From: a virus | Length of the DNA stretch: 58,303 nucleotides | Reading direction: 5' to 3' (one strand) | Virus record (IMG/VR): IMGVR_UViG_3300024346_000071 | Span: 1-58,303 of that record | Translations under genes and position numbers: made by a program | Shown here: one piece after another, positions 42,750-50,174 of the stretch | Position numbering within the stretch: position 1 is the first letter of the stretch | Layout: the number at the start of each line of letters is the position of its first letter | The notes under the pieces: generated by a model | Told to the model about the DNA's origin: nothing | Seen by the model: only the letters and a program-made list of their open reading frames with translations | The model's database searches: none

Positions 42750-44243
42750 TTATGGACAGTACGATTGGTTGGAGCTGCATGTGGTGGGGTTACTACCACA
42801 ATATGGTTCAGACTTAGGACACGAAGCACATGTACCAGGACAAGGACATGCATAAGGTGGACAGGATGGACCATTGTGTTCAATTGAAACAAATGATTCA
42901 TTATTTGTTGAAGAGGTTTTAGTTAAAAACAAATGTGCGTTTTCTACCGAAATAAACCATCCAGAAAATACCTTTTTAATTTGAGTGTTAGATGTCACTG
43001 TTTTTCTAACAAAATCAATCACTCCTTCTGTTGAATTTAATAATAAAACAACATCTCCATTTCGAATATCGAATAAATTATCAAATTGTATAACATTATC
43101 TCTTTCAATTAAATAAGAAGAAACTCCAGTATCTTCCCATGTACTATTATCGTCAAAAGTTAACTCGTGTATATATGTTAATAAATTTACTCTTTTTAAA
43201 TTAGTAATTTTATTTGTCGAATAAGTTGTACCACTTACTAATGTTTCATATGTTATATCAAAATTTGCAATATAAGATGAATTATCAGTACCATTTGGAT
43301 TTGGTATATCGATTGTTTTAATTACATCACCAATCTGTAATTCTAATGTGGTTTTAAATGAACCATCAGCCATTTCAACTAAATCGGTATCAAGTAATTT
43401 TGGTAACCATCTATTGTTTATAAGGGTCACATAACTATCCCTATATTCGGAAGTTACTTCATAAGTTTCACTATTATAGGTTACTCCGGTAAAAAATATA
43501 TTTTGATTCAATTTGGTGTATTGTCCAATTTGGATTGATTCCAATGTTGGTGGATACAATATATTTAAACTTCTTATTACTTTTATATGTCCTTCAAAAT
43601 TATTAGTAGTATTACAATAATTCTCCATTAAGAAATAGTCTGATGTGACATTTTGTAAAATTGTATCTAATTCTGATTGAGTTGATACTTTATAAAACTT
43701 AGGGTATACTTCCTTATCATACGCAGGATATCTTGCTTTTAAAATAAAATTAGGATGTTCACCATTATCTGGTATTATTGTGATGTTTGATACTAATTGA
43801 TTTGTGTCATCTAAATATGCAAATTGAGAACCAAATGATTGGGATTGAATCAGTTTCATAAATTCCACCTTATCTCTACAATAGGTGTCGTCTACTAATG
43901 CAGTTGTATCATATGCACTTCTGATAATTAGTGTTTCATCATTATCTTCTATAAATGGTACTGTGATAGCCATTGCACCAACACTATGAAACTCATATGT
44001 AACCGAACTTCCAGAGTAATGTGTTTCTAATGTTTTATGTACATATCCCATATCTCCCACATAATGTACAGATGTGAATCCTTTAGTTTCAACAAATTCA
44101 TATAAACTTGTTAAATCTAAACAATCTATATCTGCTTCTACTTTTTCAGGACCATCCCAACCAACTGCGGTGTTTATTTCGATTGGTTTTAAATTACCAT
44201 CTTTATCGTACATAAAGTCCGAACCTATCAATACTGTTCTCAT
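42750..44243 (-). CDS. ATP-grasp-like / Hint-domain protein with eight-cysteine C-terminal tail
   Basis: A 497-residue protein. Residues 1-~275 look ATP-grasp-like (KPIEINTAVGWD with E-x-N at 22-24; LIIRSAYDTTALVDD; FILKARYPAYD; FLMENYC), with the E-x-N motif unusually at the N-terminus. Residues ~281-457 form a Hint (intein/hedgehog-like) domain: LVEMADGSFKTTLELQIGD, a block-F-like FSGWFISVENAHLFL, and terminal His456-Asn457. The intein first-residue Cys/Ser is not evident. After His-Asn follow 40 residues with eight Cys (461, 466, 468, 472, 475, 482, 489, 496), the last four spaced every seven. First gene behind a late-type motif. Confidence 0.65.
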   Translation of the reverse strand: MRTVLIGSDFMYDKDGNLKPIEINTAVGWDGPEKVEADIDCLDLTSLYEFVETKGFTSVHYVGDMGYVHKTLETHYSGSSVTYEFHSVGAMAITVPFIEDNDETLIIRSAYDTTALVDDTYCRDKVEFMKLIQSQSFGSQFAYLDDTNQLVSNITIIPDNGEHPNFILKARYPAYDKEVYPKFYKVSTQSELDTILQNVTSDYFLMENYCNTTNNFEGHIKVIRSLNILYPPTLESIQIGQYTKLNQNIFFTGVTYNSETYEVTSEYRDSYVTLINNRWLPKLLDTDLVEMADGSFKTTLELQIGDVIKTIDIPNPNGTDNSSYIANFDITYETLVSGTTYSTNKITNLKRVNLLTYIHELTFDDNSTWEDTGVSSYLIERDNVIQFDNLFDIRNGDVVLLLNSTEGVIDFVRKTVTSNTQIKKVFSGWFISVENAHLFLTKTSSTNNESFVSIEHNGPSCPPYACPCPGTCASCPKSEPYCGSNPTTCSSNQSYCP

Positions 44244-44268
44244 AATTATCTCATTTGTTTTCGTTGTC

Positions 44269-44277
44269 TATAAATAT
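44269..44277 (-). promoter_or_regulatory. Late-type promoter motif
   Basis: The coding strand reads ATATTTATA, just after the Hsp20 terminator and 25 nt before the Hint-protein gene. It would start the whole oxygenase block. Confidence 0.55.
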
Positions 44278-44284
44278 ATAGATA

Positions 44285-44321
44285 ATAAAAAAAAGGGTCA
44301 ATAATGATAATGACCCTTTTT
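44285..44321 (-). terminator. Rho-independent terminator
   Basis: On the minus strand a 10-bp stem AAAAGGGTCA/TGACCCTTTT with a 10-nt loop runs into a T tract. It ends the Hsp20 transcript. Confidence 0.88.
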
Positions 44322-44339
44322 AATTTGTTGGTAAATTAA

Positions 44340-44720
44340 TTATCCGATTTTGATTTGAACTTTTTTTGGTTTCGCCTCATCTTTTTTATCGGTTGTAATG
44401 ATTAATAACCCATTATCAAATTTAGCATCTGATTTAGTTCCATCATAATCTTTACCCAGTGCAAAAGTTAAATCAATATCCGAAACCAATGAAGAACTCC
44501 CCTCCTCTTTTTTTGATTTAATTAGAATTTGAGTTTCAGTAACTTCTAATTTAATATTCTTTGGATTGTGACCTAATACATTTAGAGTTAATTGATACTT
44601 ACCATCTTCTAATACCTTACCCTCATATCTACTGAAAGTAGAATAGGTTGATGTTGATTTCCAAGTTGGTAATTCGGATTCAAATAAATCCAATAAGTTT
44701 GTAATGTTTGCTGTGTACAT
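44340..44720 (-). CDS. Small heat-shock protein (Hsp20/alpha-crystallin)
   Basis: A 126-residue holdase chaperone. The alpha-crystallin domain spans about 35-115 (YQLTLNVLGHNPKNIKLEVT; AKFDNGLLIITT), and the C-terminal VQIKIG is the I-x-I motif used for oligomerisation. Hsp20 genes are frequent in T4-like phages of aquatic bacteria. It is monocistronic: two TGACA-N3-TGTCA palindromes upstream, a terminator downstream. Confidence 0.93.
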   Translation of the reverse strand: MYTANITNLLDLFESELPTWKSTSTYSTFSRYEGKVLEDGKYQLTLNVLGHNPKNIKLEVTETQILIKSKKEEGSSSLVSDIDLTFALGKDYDGTKSDAKFDNGLLIITTDKKDEAKPKKVQIKIG

Positions 44721-44784
44721 AATTTTTTTATTTTAGTTAAACAATACCTCTAATATTACAATTGTTATACCAAAGGGTACTTTA

Positions 44785-44828
44785 TGACATATTGTCAGTA
44801 TTTTAAAATCTTATTTGACAACTTGTCA
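44785..44828. promoter_or_regulatory. Pair of TGACA-N3-TGTCA palindromes upstream of hsp20
   Basis: Two perfect 5-3-5 palindromes (44785-44797 and 44816-44828), with centres 31 bp apart, about three helical turns. Both read ACTGACA at the start in the gene direction. They lie in the 109-nt gap before hsp20, where no TTTGG-N19-TAnnTTTG promoter is visible. Likely operator or alternative promoter elements. Confidence 0.55.
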
Positions 44829-44829
44829 G

Positions 44830-45489
44830 TTAGAAAGGTTTAGTATCTTCCCATTGTTTATTCTCCTGTCTGCAACTCATATGGTCAGCCCAATGTAGAA
44901 TGTATGGTAGGTCGGTTTTTAACCTCATCTCGGGACGGAAACTAATAAAGTAAGGTTTAGTACCTTCGTTGTATAATCCGTCTGCTAACATAATCCCAAT
45001 CATCTCCTTTTCGGAATAGGTAATACCATATTGGTTAAGTAACCACAATGCCCTATGCGTTACATCCATATAATGGTTCTCACCATTAATCTTAAACATA
45101 GCCCCTTGATTCTTCTTATGCCAATCAGAACCCTCCTCTACATAATGAGGTTGACCCTTCACTCCTAACTTACCCAAATCATGATGAAATGCTGCGAAGA
45201 ATAATTCCTCATCAGTAAAATCTACTTTCAATCCACCCTCCTCATAAATCTTTTTCATCTTATACGCGTTTCGTGCAACGTTCATCACGTGGTCTAAATA
45301 TCCACCAATGTATGCAGAGTGATAATGTTCTTTACTACTCGCAGGGGCAAGAACCAATTCAGTTCCCAATTCCTCTTGTGAATACATAAACTTTAATTTC
45401 TCTAAACGTTCACCGCTAAATACTTTACCCAATGCCTCAATGAATTTATCATAATTTTTTTGTAGGTCTTCTGCTGAATAATTTTTCAT
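44830..45489 (-). CDS. HD-domain phosphohydrolase
   Basis: A 219-residue HD-superfamily metal hydrolase. Metal ligands are H in SKEHYHSAYIGGYLDHVM, the HD pair in AAFHHDLGKLG, and a downstream Asp in GIMLADGLYN. This arrangement matches nucleotide- or RNA-acting HD proteins of phages. The substrate is unknown (dNTP or cyclic nucleotide hydrolysis are family options). Confidence 0.82.
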   Translation of the reverse strand: MKNYSAEDLQKNYDKFIEALGKVFSGERLEKLKFMYSQEELGTELVLAPASSKEHYHSAYIGGYLDHVMNVARNAYKMKKIYEEGGLKVDFTDEELFFAAFHHDLGKLGVKGQPHYVEEGSDWHKKNQGAMFKINGENHYMDVTHRALWLLNQYGITYSEKEMIGIMLADGLYNEGTKPYFISFRPEMRLKTDLPYILHWADHMSCRQENKQWEDTKPF

Positions 45490-45499
45490 AATTTATATT

Positions 45500-45847
45500 T
45501 TAATCTTCAATTTCTTGTCCTGTCAATGCCCTATATAGAATTTCTAATTGTTCTTCACTCTCACAATATCCCAACCCAACCGCATCACCAATCTCAACTA
45601 TATAACTTCCCTTTGGTAATTCCATATTCTTCCATTCATCGTTTATAGATGATATTAAACAAGGTGCATCTTCAGATGGATTATCCTTTGGTAGTGGTAA
45701 TACATAATAGTACATTCCACTTGGAGCAGATTCCTCGTCATCACCCTCTTCTGCCATTTCATCTACCTTTTCCCATCCCTGTCTTTCAAATGTATCTTCG
45801 GTTATAGGTGTTTCTGGAAATTCTATTGGGGTTTCTTCTATACTCAT
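45500..45847 (-). CDS. Acidic hypothetical protein
   Basis: A 115-residue, strongly acidic protein (EETPIEFPETPITEDTFERQ; KVDEMAEEGDDEESAPSGMY) with a mixed C-terminal half. Its first 4 nt overlap the lipoprotein gene stop. No domain recognised; the charge could suggest DNA mimicry, but nothing specific supports it. Confidence 0.6.
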   Translation of the reverse strand: MSIEETPIEFPETPITEDTFERQGWEKVDEMAEEGDDEESAPSGMYYYVLPLPKDNPSEDAPCLISSINDEWKNMELPKGSYIVEIGDAVGLGYCESEEQLEILYRALTGQEIED

Positions 45848-46413
45848 TCTAAAACTATATTGATTTGTTTAGTAATTTTTGCTTCAATCATTGTACATTT
45901 TAAACGTAGGGTATCCCCTCTCATTTTATTAACCGGTGCAATCATTGTATTTATCTCACCACCAGTTCCACTATATGATGCTGGATTGCAAGTAGGTATT
46001 AGTACATCTCTCCAATTCGTAAGTGGTGGTAAGTTTACATAAGTAAGTTGACCGGTAAATTCATTGATGTAAGTTTTAGTAATCTTTGCTACAACATCAT
46101 CTTTCCATAACCACCAATATAAATTACTTTCCCATTCAACTTTAATTGGTTCTTTAGTATTTTTAAGAGTACCTGTAACCCTATGTGTTGTTTGGTTTGT
46201 ATTTGGATTCAATTGTAAATGATAATACCCATTCGCATCTCGTGGTAATCTACCATCTAATGCAAAATCATTCGGATTATAAGTAACCTTTGTTGGTGTG
46301 GTATTTGTTTTTGTTTGAACATCCGGTCCCCATTTTGAAATAGGAGTGGGTATATCATCTTTACTGCAAGCAGTAAATAGTAAAGAACTTAATACTAACC
46401 ATTTGATTCTCAT
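45844..46413 (-). CDS. Surface-type lipoprotein
   Basis: A 189-residue lipoprotein. I place the start at the ATG overlapping the 5'-nucleotidase stop (ATGA, 46410-46413), giving MRIKWLVLSSLLFTACSKDD: a short basic start, hydrophobic core and lipobox TAC. The residues after Cys (SKDD) resemble the Bacteroidetes lipoprotein export signal, which sends lipoproteins to the outer face of the outer membrane. The mature part is beta-type. A possible role is blocking receptors during infection. Confidence 0.72.
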   Translation of the reverse strand: MRIKWLVLSSLLFTACSKDDIPTPISKWGPDVQTKTNTTPTKVTYNPNDFALDGRLPRDANGYYHLQLNPNTNQTTHRVTGTLKNTKEPIKVEWESNLYWWLWKDDVVAKITKTYINEFTGQLTYVNLPPLTNWRDVLIPTCNPASYSGTGGEINTMIAPVNKMRGDTLRLKCTMIEAKITKQINIVLE

Positions 46414-46895
46414 AACAATTTGTTTAAGATTGATTCCCAAGTCGGATATTCATTCCATTCTTTTGTTTCATATGCCCAACCAAATTTAAGTAACTCACCT
46501 TTGAACTCTCCGGCCCCGTTCTTAATTCGGTCATCAATTAGATAATCACCTACCAAAAGGTCTTTTCGGTGAGTAACAACCATTTTTTTATGGAAAAGAT
46601 TTCCAAAGTGATTTTCAATCCAATATCGTTTGTCAGTTGATGCATCAGGGTTTCCCCACGGTGCCGCAGTTGCGATAAACATTTCATACTTTCCACTCTC
46701 AGCCAATTTCTTAACTGCCTCAATAGCTCCTTCATATGGAGGTGGATTTCGGAATATACCGGGAATGTGGTCAGGACATTTTTTGTATTTATCAACTAAG
46801 TGTGGGTGGAGTTCAAACCACTTATCAAACTCGGCTTTTAAATCTACTAAAACGCCATCCATGTCAATGTAAAGTATCTTTTTATTTTCAGTCAT
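46410..46895 (-). CDS. 5'(3')-deoxyribonucleotidase (NT5C, HAD family)
   Basis: A 161-residue HAD phosphatase. ILYIDMDGVLVDLKAEF holds the nucleophile and acid Asp pair; IATAAPW is motif II; LVGDYLIDDRIKNG is the terminal acidic motif. The family dephosphorylates deoxynucleoside monophosphates and phages use it to tune nucleotide pools. First gene after the promoter at 46934-46965. Confidence 0.88.
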   Translation of the reverse strand: MTENKKILYIDMDGVLVDLKAEFDKWFELHPHLVDKYKKCPDHIPGIFRNPPPYEGAIEAVKKLAESGKYEMFIATAAPWGNPDASTDKRYWIENHFGNLFHKKMVVTHRKDLLVGDYLIDDRIKNGAGEFKGELLKFGWAYETKEWNEYPTWESILNKLL

Positions 46896-46933
46896 AATGT
46901 TAATTGTTGTTATTATCTCTCTTTCTTATACAA

Positions 46934-46965
46934 TAAAGATACGAAGAATAATTGAATTTTCCAAA
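46934..46965 (-). promoter_or_regulatory. Host-type (Bacteroidetes sigma-A-like) promoter
   Basis: TTTGG (46961-46965), 19-nt spacer, TATCTTTA (46934-46941) on the minus strand, 38 nt before the 5'-nucleotidase start. Confidence 0.8.
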
Positions 46966-47015
46966 TCTTTTATTCACTATTTATAAATTATTTTTAATAT
47001 GTAACTCATTGATTA

Positions 47016-48251
47016 TCAATTGAAGGAGAATTTAACCCAATTTCCCCCTACTTTTTTATACCCATTTGGTTGGGAGTCGTGGAAATTCTCAGCCACAATA
47101 TCCAATATCTTATCCCCATCCACATCATCGACTTTAAAGGTACTCCATCCGTATTTATCATATTGACCATATACACTCCCACCATCCAACGAATCGTTGA
47201 AATAAGCGGGGTCTAATGAGTAACCATCACCGGTCTTTATATATGCAAAGAGTTTGGTTTGTATTTGGTCTTTATCAGCCCTAAGTTCTACGATATCCAA
47301 ATCTCCATCCGAGTCTAAATCTATAAATTCAAAATCAATACAAAATAGGAATTCAGTTTGTTTTTTAAATTGTATAGTTTTAGAATTTATAAATGTTCCA
47401 TTATTAAAAATAATGGTTGTATTGCCATATACATCATTACCGCCAATTATAATATCATCTTTACCATCTTTATCTATATCTAATATTTCATATACCAAAA
47501 TAGCCGATGTATACTTATTTAATTCAATATTTGATTTTGTAAAATTACCGCTACCATCACCATACCAAACAAATGTTCCTGCAACAACATCTACATTTCC
47601 ATCACCATTTAAATCTCCTGTTGCACCATTATGAAACCAATATTTATTTGGATTTGGAATTGTAATATATTGAAATTTATTTGTAGTGGTTGATAATAGA
47701 ACATTAAAATTACCATTGTAGTTTCCAACAACTCGTTCATCCACTCCTAATATTACGAAATCTGCTTTACCATCTTTATTAATATCAGTTTTTAAAACTT
47801 TATGTGCTGTACTTCCAAACGTATTACCATTAATATAAGTTGTATCTGAATAGAAGTTTTTATTATCTCCTTTATTGATATACCATCGTATTCCTTTATA
47901 ACCAATAGCATCGTTACTATATGACGTAAGAATATCTACAAACCCATCACCATTAACATCACTATAAGATTGTCCGGCACCATAATCACCTTTCTCATCA
48001 TTGTTTAATATTTTTCTAGCAGAAGTTAATTGAATATTATAATGCCATATAAAAAATATTCCAGATTTTTGATTGAGATATGATTGTGAGTATAGGGTAT
48101 CTGATTTTTTTATAACAACAACCGGTGGTTCTATTGGTTTTGGTTGTGGTAATGGAATATCCTCTTTACTACAACTAGCTAAAAGTAGGAGGGGTAGTAG
48201 TAAAATAGGTAAGTAGTGCTTCAGATTTTTCTTTTTCAAATTGTTTTTCAT
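47016..48251 (-). CDS. Surface-type lipoprotein with FG-GAP/VCBS-like calcium-loop repeats
   Basis: A 411-residue lipoprotein. The signal segment (KHYLPILLLPLLLLASCSKE) ends in lipobox ASC, followed by SKED, again like the Bacteroidetes surface export signal and near-identical to the lipoprotein at 45844. The mature protein has at least six DxNGDG-type loops (DVNGDGFVD, DINKDGKAD, DLNGDGNVD, DIDKDGKDD, DLDSDGDLD, DVDGDKILD), the pattern of a beta-propeller. Its first 77 nt overlap the upstream metallopeptidase-like gene in another frame. Confidence 0.78.
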   Translation of the reverse strand: MKNNLKKKNLKHYLPILLLPLLLLASCSKEDIPLPQPKPIEPPVVVIKKSDTLYSQSYLNQKSGIFFIWHYNIQLTSARKILNNDEKGDYGAGQSYSDVNGDGFVDILTSYSNDAIGYKGIRWYINKGDNKNFYSDTTYINGNTFGSTAHKVLKTDINKDGKADFVILGVDERVVGNYNGNFNVLLSTTTNKFQYITIPNPNKYWFHNGATGDLNGDGNVDVVAGTFVWYGDGSGNFTKSNIELNKYTSAILVYEILDIDKDGKDDIIIGGNDVYGNTTIIFNNGTFINSKTIQFKKQTEFLFCIDFEFIDLDSDGDLDIVELRADKDQIQTKLFAYIKTGDGYSLDPAYFNDSLDGGSVYGQYDKYGWSTFKVDDVDGDKILDIVAENFHDSQPNGYKKVGGNWVKFSFN

Positions 48252-48609
48252 TTATTTTAAGGTTTAATTTTTTAGCGATTTCCATCCCGCGATTCCATGC
48301 ATCTAATTCATTTAAGAACTGACCCATCATAAATTCTTTTGGGTGGTCGGTATCATCAATATTTTTATAAGAGTTAGAACCAATATTAGTTGCCGGTTGT
48401 AGGACGTGGCCACATTCATGCAATAGGGCATATAACCCGTTATTATTTAAATCATAATTATGATGTATCGTTATACGACGTGTAAAGTGTCCCATAAACA
48501 AAGTAGAATCACTCAATATAACATCAACTCCTTTTGTATCAGAAATCCAATCAACTACTTTTTGAAATTGTATTGGAAACTTACGATTTTTAAATTTATA
48601 TTTACCCAT
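48175..48609 (-). CDS. HExxH protein 1 (metallopeptidase-like)
   Basis: A 144-residue protein with HECGH at residues 64-68 in LYALLHECGHVLQP, the helix of zinc metallopeptidases. A third ligand could lie in FLNELDAWNRGMEIA (Glu). The last 25 codons overlap the lipoprotein gene. It is one of three adjacent HExxH genes; they share no obvious sequence beyond the motif. Activity not established. Confidence 0.65.
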   Translation of the reverse strand: MGKYKFKNRKFPIQFQKVVDWISDTKGVDVILSDSTLFMGHFTRRITIHHNYDLNNNGLYALLHECGHVLQPATNIGSNSYKNIDDTDHPKEFMMGQFLNELDAWNRGMEIAKKLNLKINEKQFEKEKSEALLTYFTTTPPTFS

Positions 48610-48617
48610 AGTATATT

Positions 48618-48995
48618 TTAATATTTTATTCCGTGTCTTTCTTCAAACTTATCTTTAACCATTTGTGCAGATTTGGTATACCCCTTACCATCTAACATTT
48701 GGTATGCTAATCTATCTGCCTCAATCTCTTCTTCTGCCGAATTATTCTTTGTTAATCCGTGTCCCAATATGAAGTGTGCAACTTCGTGTGCTTCAATCCA
48801 TTTTAGAATATGTTTATTTAATTTTTGTTCACCATCAATTAACATCAATTTTTCAGATATGTTAGCGGGTATCATAAACCCAAATCCATATGATTCAAAT
48901 AATGGTTTAACAACTGAATAACGAAAATCATTATTGTCAATTATATTAACAATAACATCATTATCAAATTCACTTCTAAATTCTTTCGTTTTCAT
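48618..48995 (-). CDS. HExxH protein 2 (ImmA/IrrE-like metallopeptidase)
   Basis: A 125-residue protein from the ATG at 48995 (MKTKEFRSEF), which I prefer to the ORF start 66 nt further upstream because the extra residues look non-coding. WIEAHEVAHFILGHG (His70-Glu71, His74) and EEIEADRLAYQML (third ligand Glu) match the ImmA/IrrE gluzincins that cleave phage repressors and stress regulators. The start overlaps the preceding gene by 20 nt. Confidence 0.72.
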   Translation of the reverse strand: MKTKEFRSEFDNDVIVNIIDNNDFRYSVVKPLFESYGFGFMIPANISEKLMLIDGEQKLNKHILKWIEAHEVAHFILGHGLTKNNSAEEEIEADRLAYQMLDGKGYTKSAQMVKDKFEERHGIKY

Positions 48996-49353
48996 AAAAT
49001 AGTTTGTATTCGTTTTCCTTTGCATACGCAATAACTTCATATGGGTGAGTATGATAATCACAACCCATATTATAGTATCGTGTCATCCAAGCAGGAGATT
49101 GCAAATAATGTTGATATTCGTGAATAAGAGTGCGAATTAAATCCTCAACTGATTTAATATTTTTCCAATATACAATCAATTCATTTTCATCAGAACAATA
49201 CTCACCGATTAAATTCGGTTCGTCTGCATCTGAGTATGGGGAATCCTCAATTGATAAGTACGGAAATGATTCTTGATATTTAGAATACCCATAGTGTTTA
49301 CATATCTTATCATAGTAAACATTAACTATATTTGTAATATCTTTCTTAGTCAT
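48976..49353 (-). CDS. HExxH protein 3 (SprT/M-like zinc protein)
   Basis: A 125-residue protein with HEYQH (residues 78-82) in LIRTLIHEYQHYLQSP and a possible third ligand Glu in HPYEVIAYAKE, reminiscent of small phage zinc metallopeptidases. The ATG is only 6 nt after the promoter -7 box at 49360, so the message is probably leaderless. Acidic N-terminal half. Confidence 0.65.
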   Translation of the reverse strand: MTKKDITNIVNVYYDKICKHYGYSKYQESFPYLSIEDSPYSDADEPNLIGEYCSDENELIVYWKNIKSVEDLIRTLIHEYQHYLQSPAWMTRYYNMGCDYHTHPYEVIAYAKENEYKLFYENERI

Positions 49354-49359
49354 ATAAAG

Positions 49360-49391
49360 CTAATATACGAACTATTATTGGTATTACCAAA
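49360..49391 (-). promoter_or_regulatory. Host-type (Bacteroidetes sigma-A-like) promoter
   Basis: TTTGG (49387-49391), 19-nt spacer, TATATTAG (49360-49367) on the minus strand. Drives the three HExxH genes and the lipoprotein. Confidence 0.78.
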
Positions 49392-49432
49392 TATTTTTTG
49401 ATGTTTTTTCGAACCAATTGATAATCAATTAG

Positions 49433-50155
49433 TTAGCGAGTAGGGTTACTTTTTTCCTTAAATTCTTCGTATGCATCTAATAGGGCATCAACAACTGGAT
49501 GACGGTGGTTTGTAAGTAGGGTCTGAGAATCCATATCCTTAATTTTCTTTGCTGCGGTTACTAAGAATTTAAATCCACTATCTCCTCTATATTTTAAATC
49601 CACTTGTTGTGAATCGCCACATACTACCATCTTGCTCCTCAATCCCAAACGAGATGTAATCATTTCCATTTGGTCATTAGTGCAGTTTTGTGCTTCATCT
49701 ACTATAATGAATGCATCTAAGAAAGTTCTACCTCTCATAAACGCAAGGGGTACGATTTCAACTTCACCACTTTCTAATATCTTATCAATCTTTTCTTTGT
49801 TATACAATTGATAAAAGTTAGAATAGATTGGTTGCATCCACGGCTCCATCTTTTCTCTAAGGTCACCGGGTAAGAACCCAATTTCCTCTTTACTGACTGT
49901 CGGGCGAGTAATGATTATTTTAGTTACGGATTTTTTGAAAAGTAAATCTAAAGCTACCTGACATGCCAAAAGGGTTTTACCACTACCGGCTTTACCACTT
50001 AAAATGGTAATAGCATTATTTAGAATTTTATCTTTAGCTTCTTTTTGTTCTTCGTTAAGAGTTAGTTGAAATTTTACTGGACTCTTAGGTCTTTGTTTTA
50101 GGTCTTTAATATTTTCTGTAATCTCTTTATGTTTTGATGATAAATTATCGGCCAT
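49433..50155 (-). CDS. phoH: PhoH-family ATPase
   Basis: A 240-residue P-loop ATPase of the PhoH type, very common in aquatic phages. Walker A is SGKAGSGKT (53-61), Walker B is AFIIVDEAQN, and MRGRTFLDAF plus SRLGLRSKMVVCGD are family hallmarks. Cellular PhoH proteins are linked to RNA handling and phosphate stress; the phage role is unsettled. Confidence 0.95.
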   Translation of the reverse strand: MADNLSSKHKEITENIKDLKQRPKSPVKFQLTLNEEQKEAKDKILNNAITILSGKAGSGKTLLACQVALDLLFKKSVTKIIITRPTVSKEEIGFLPGDLREKMEPWMQPIYSNFYQLYNKEKIDKILESGEVEIVPLAFMRGRTFLDAFIIVDEAQNCTNDQMEMITSRLGLRSKMVVCGDSQQVDLKYRGDSGFKFLVTAAKKIKDMDSQTLLTNHRHPVVDALLDAYEEFKEKSNPTR

Positions 50156-50174
50156 AAGTTTTTTGTTATAAAAG

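Noticed and set aside
42750-44243. A complete splicing intein
   Set aside because: No Cys or Ser at the expected first position and Gly instead of Cys/Ser/Thr after His-Asn, so full splicing is not expected; Hint-type cleavage is kept as a hypothesis.
44743-44774. Host-type promoter for hsp20 using TTTGG at 44770-44774
   Set aside because: The position 19 nt downstream reads GAGGTATT, with no TAnnTTTG match.
44785-44828. CIRCE (HrcA) element
   Set aside because: The palindrome TGACA-N3-TGTCA does not resemble TTAGCACTC-N9-GAGTGCTAA.
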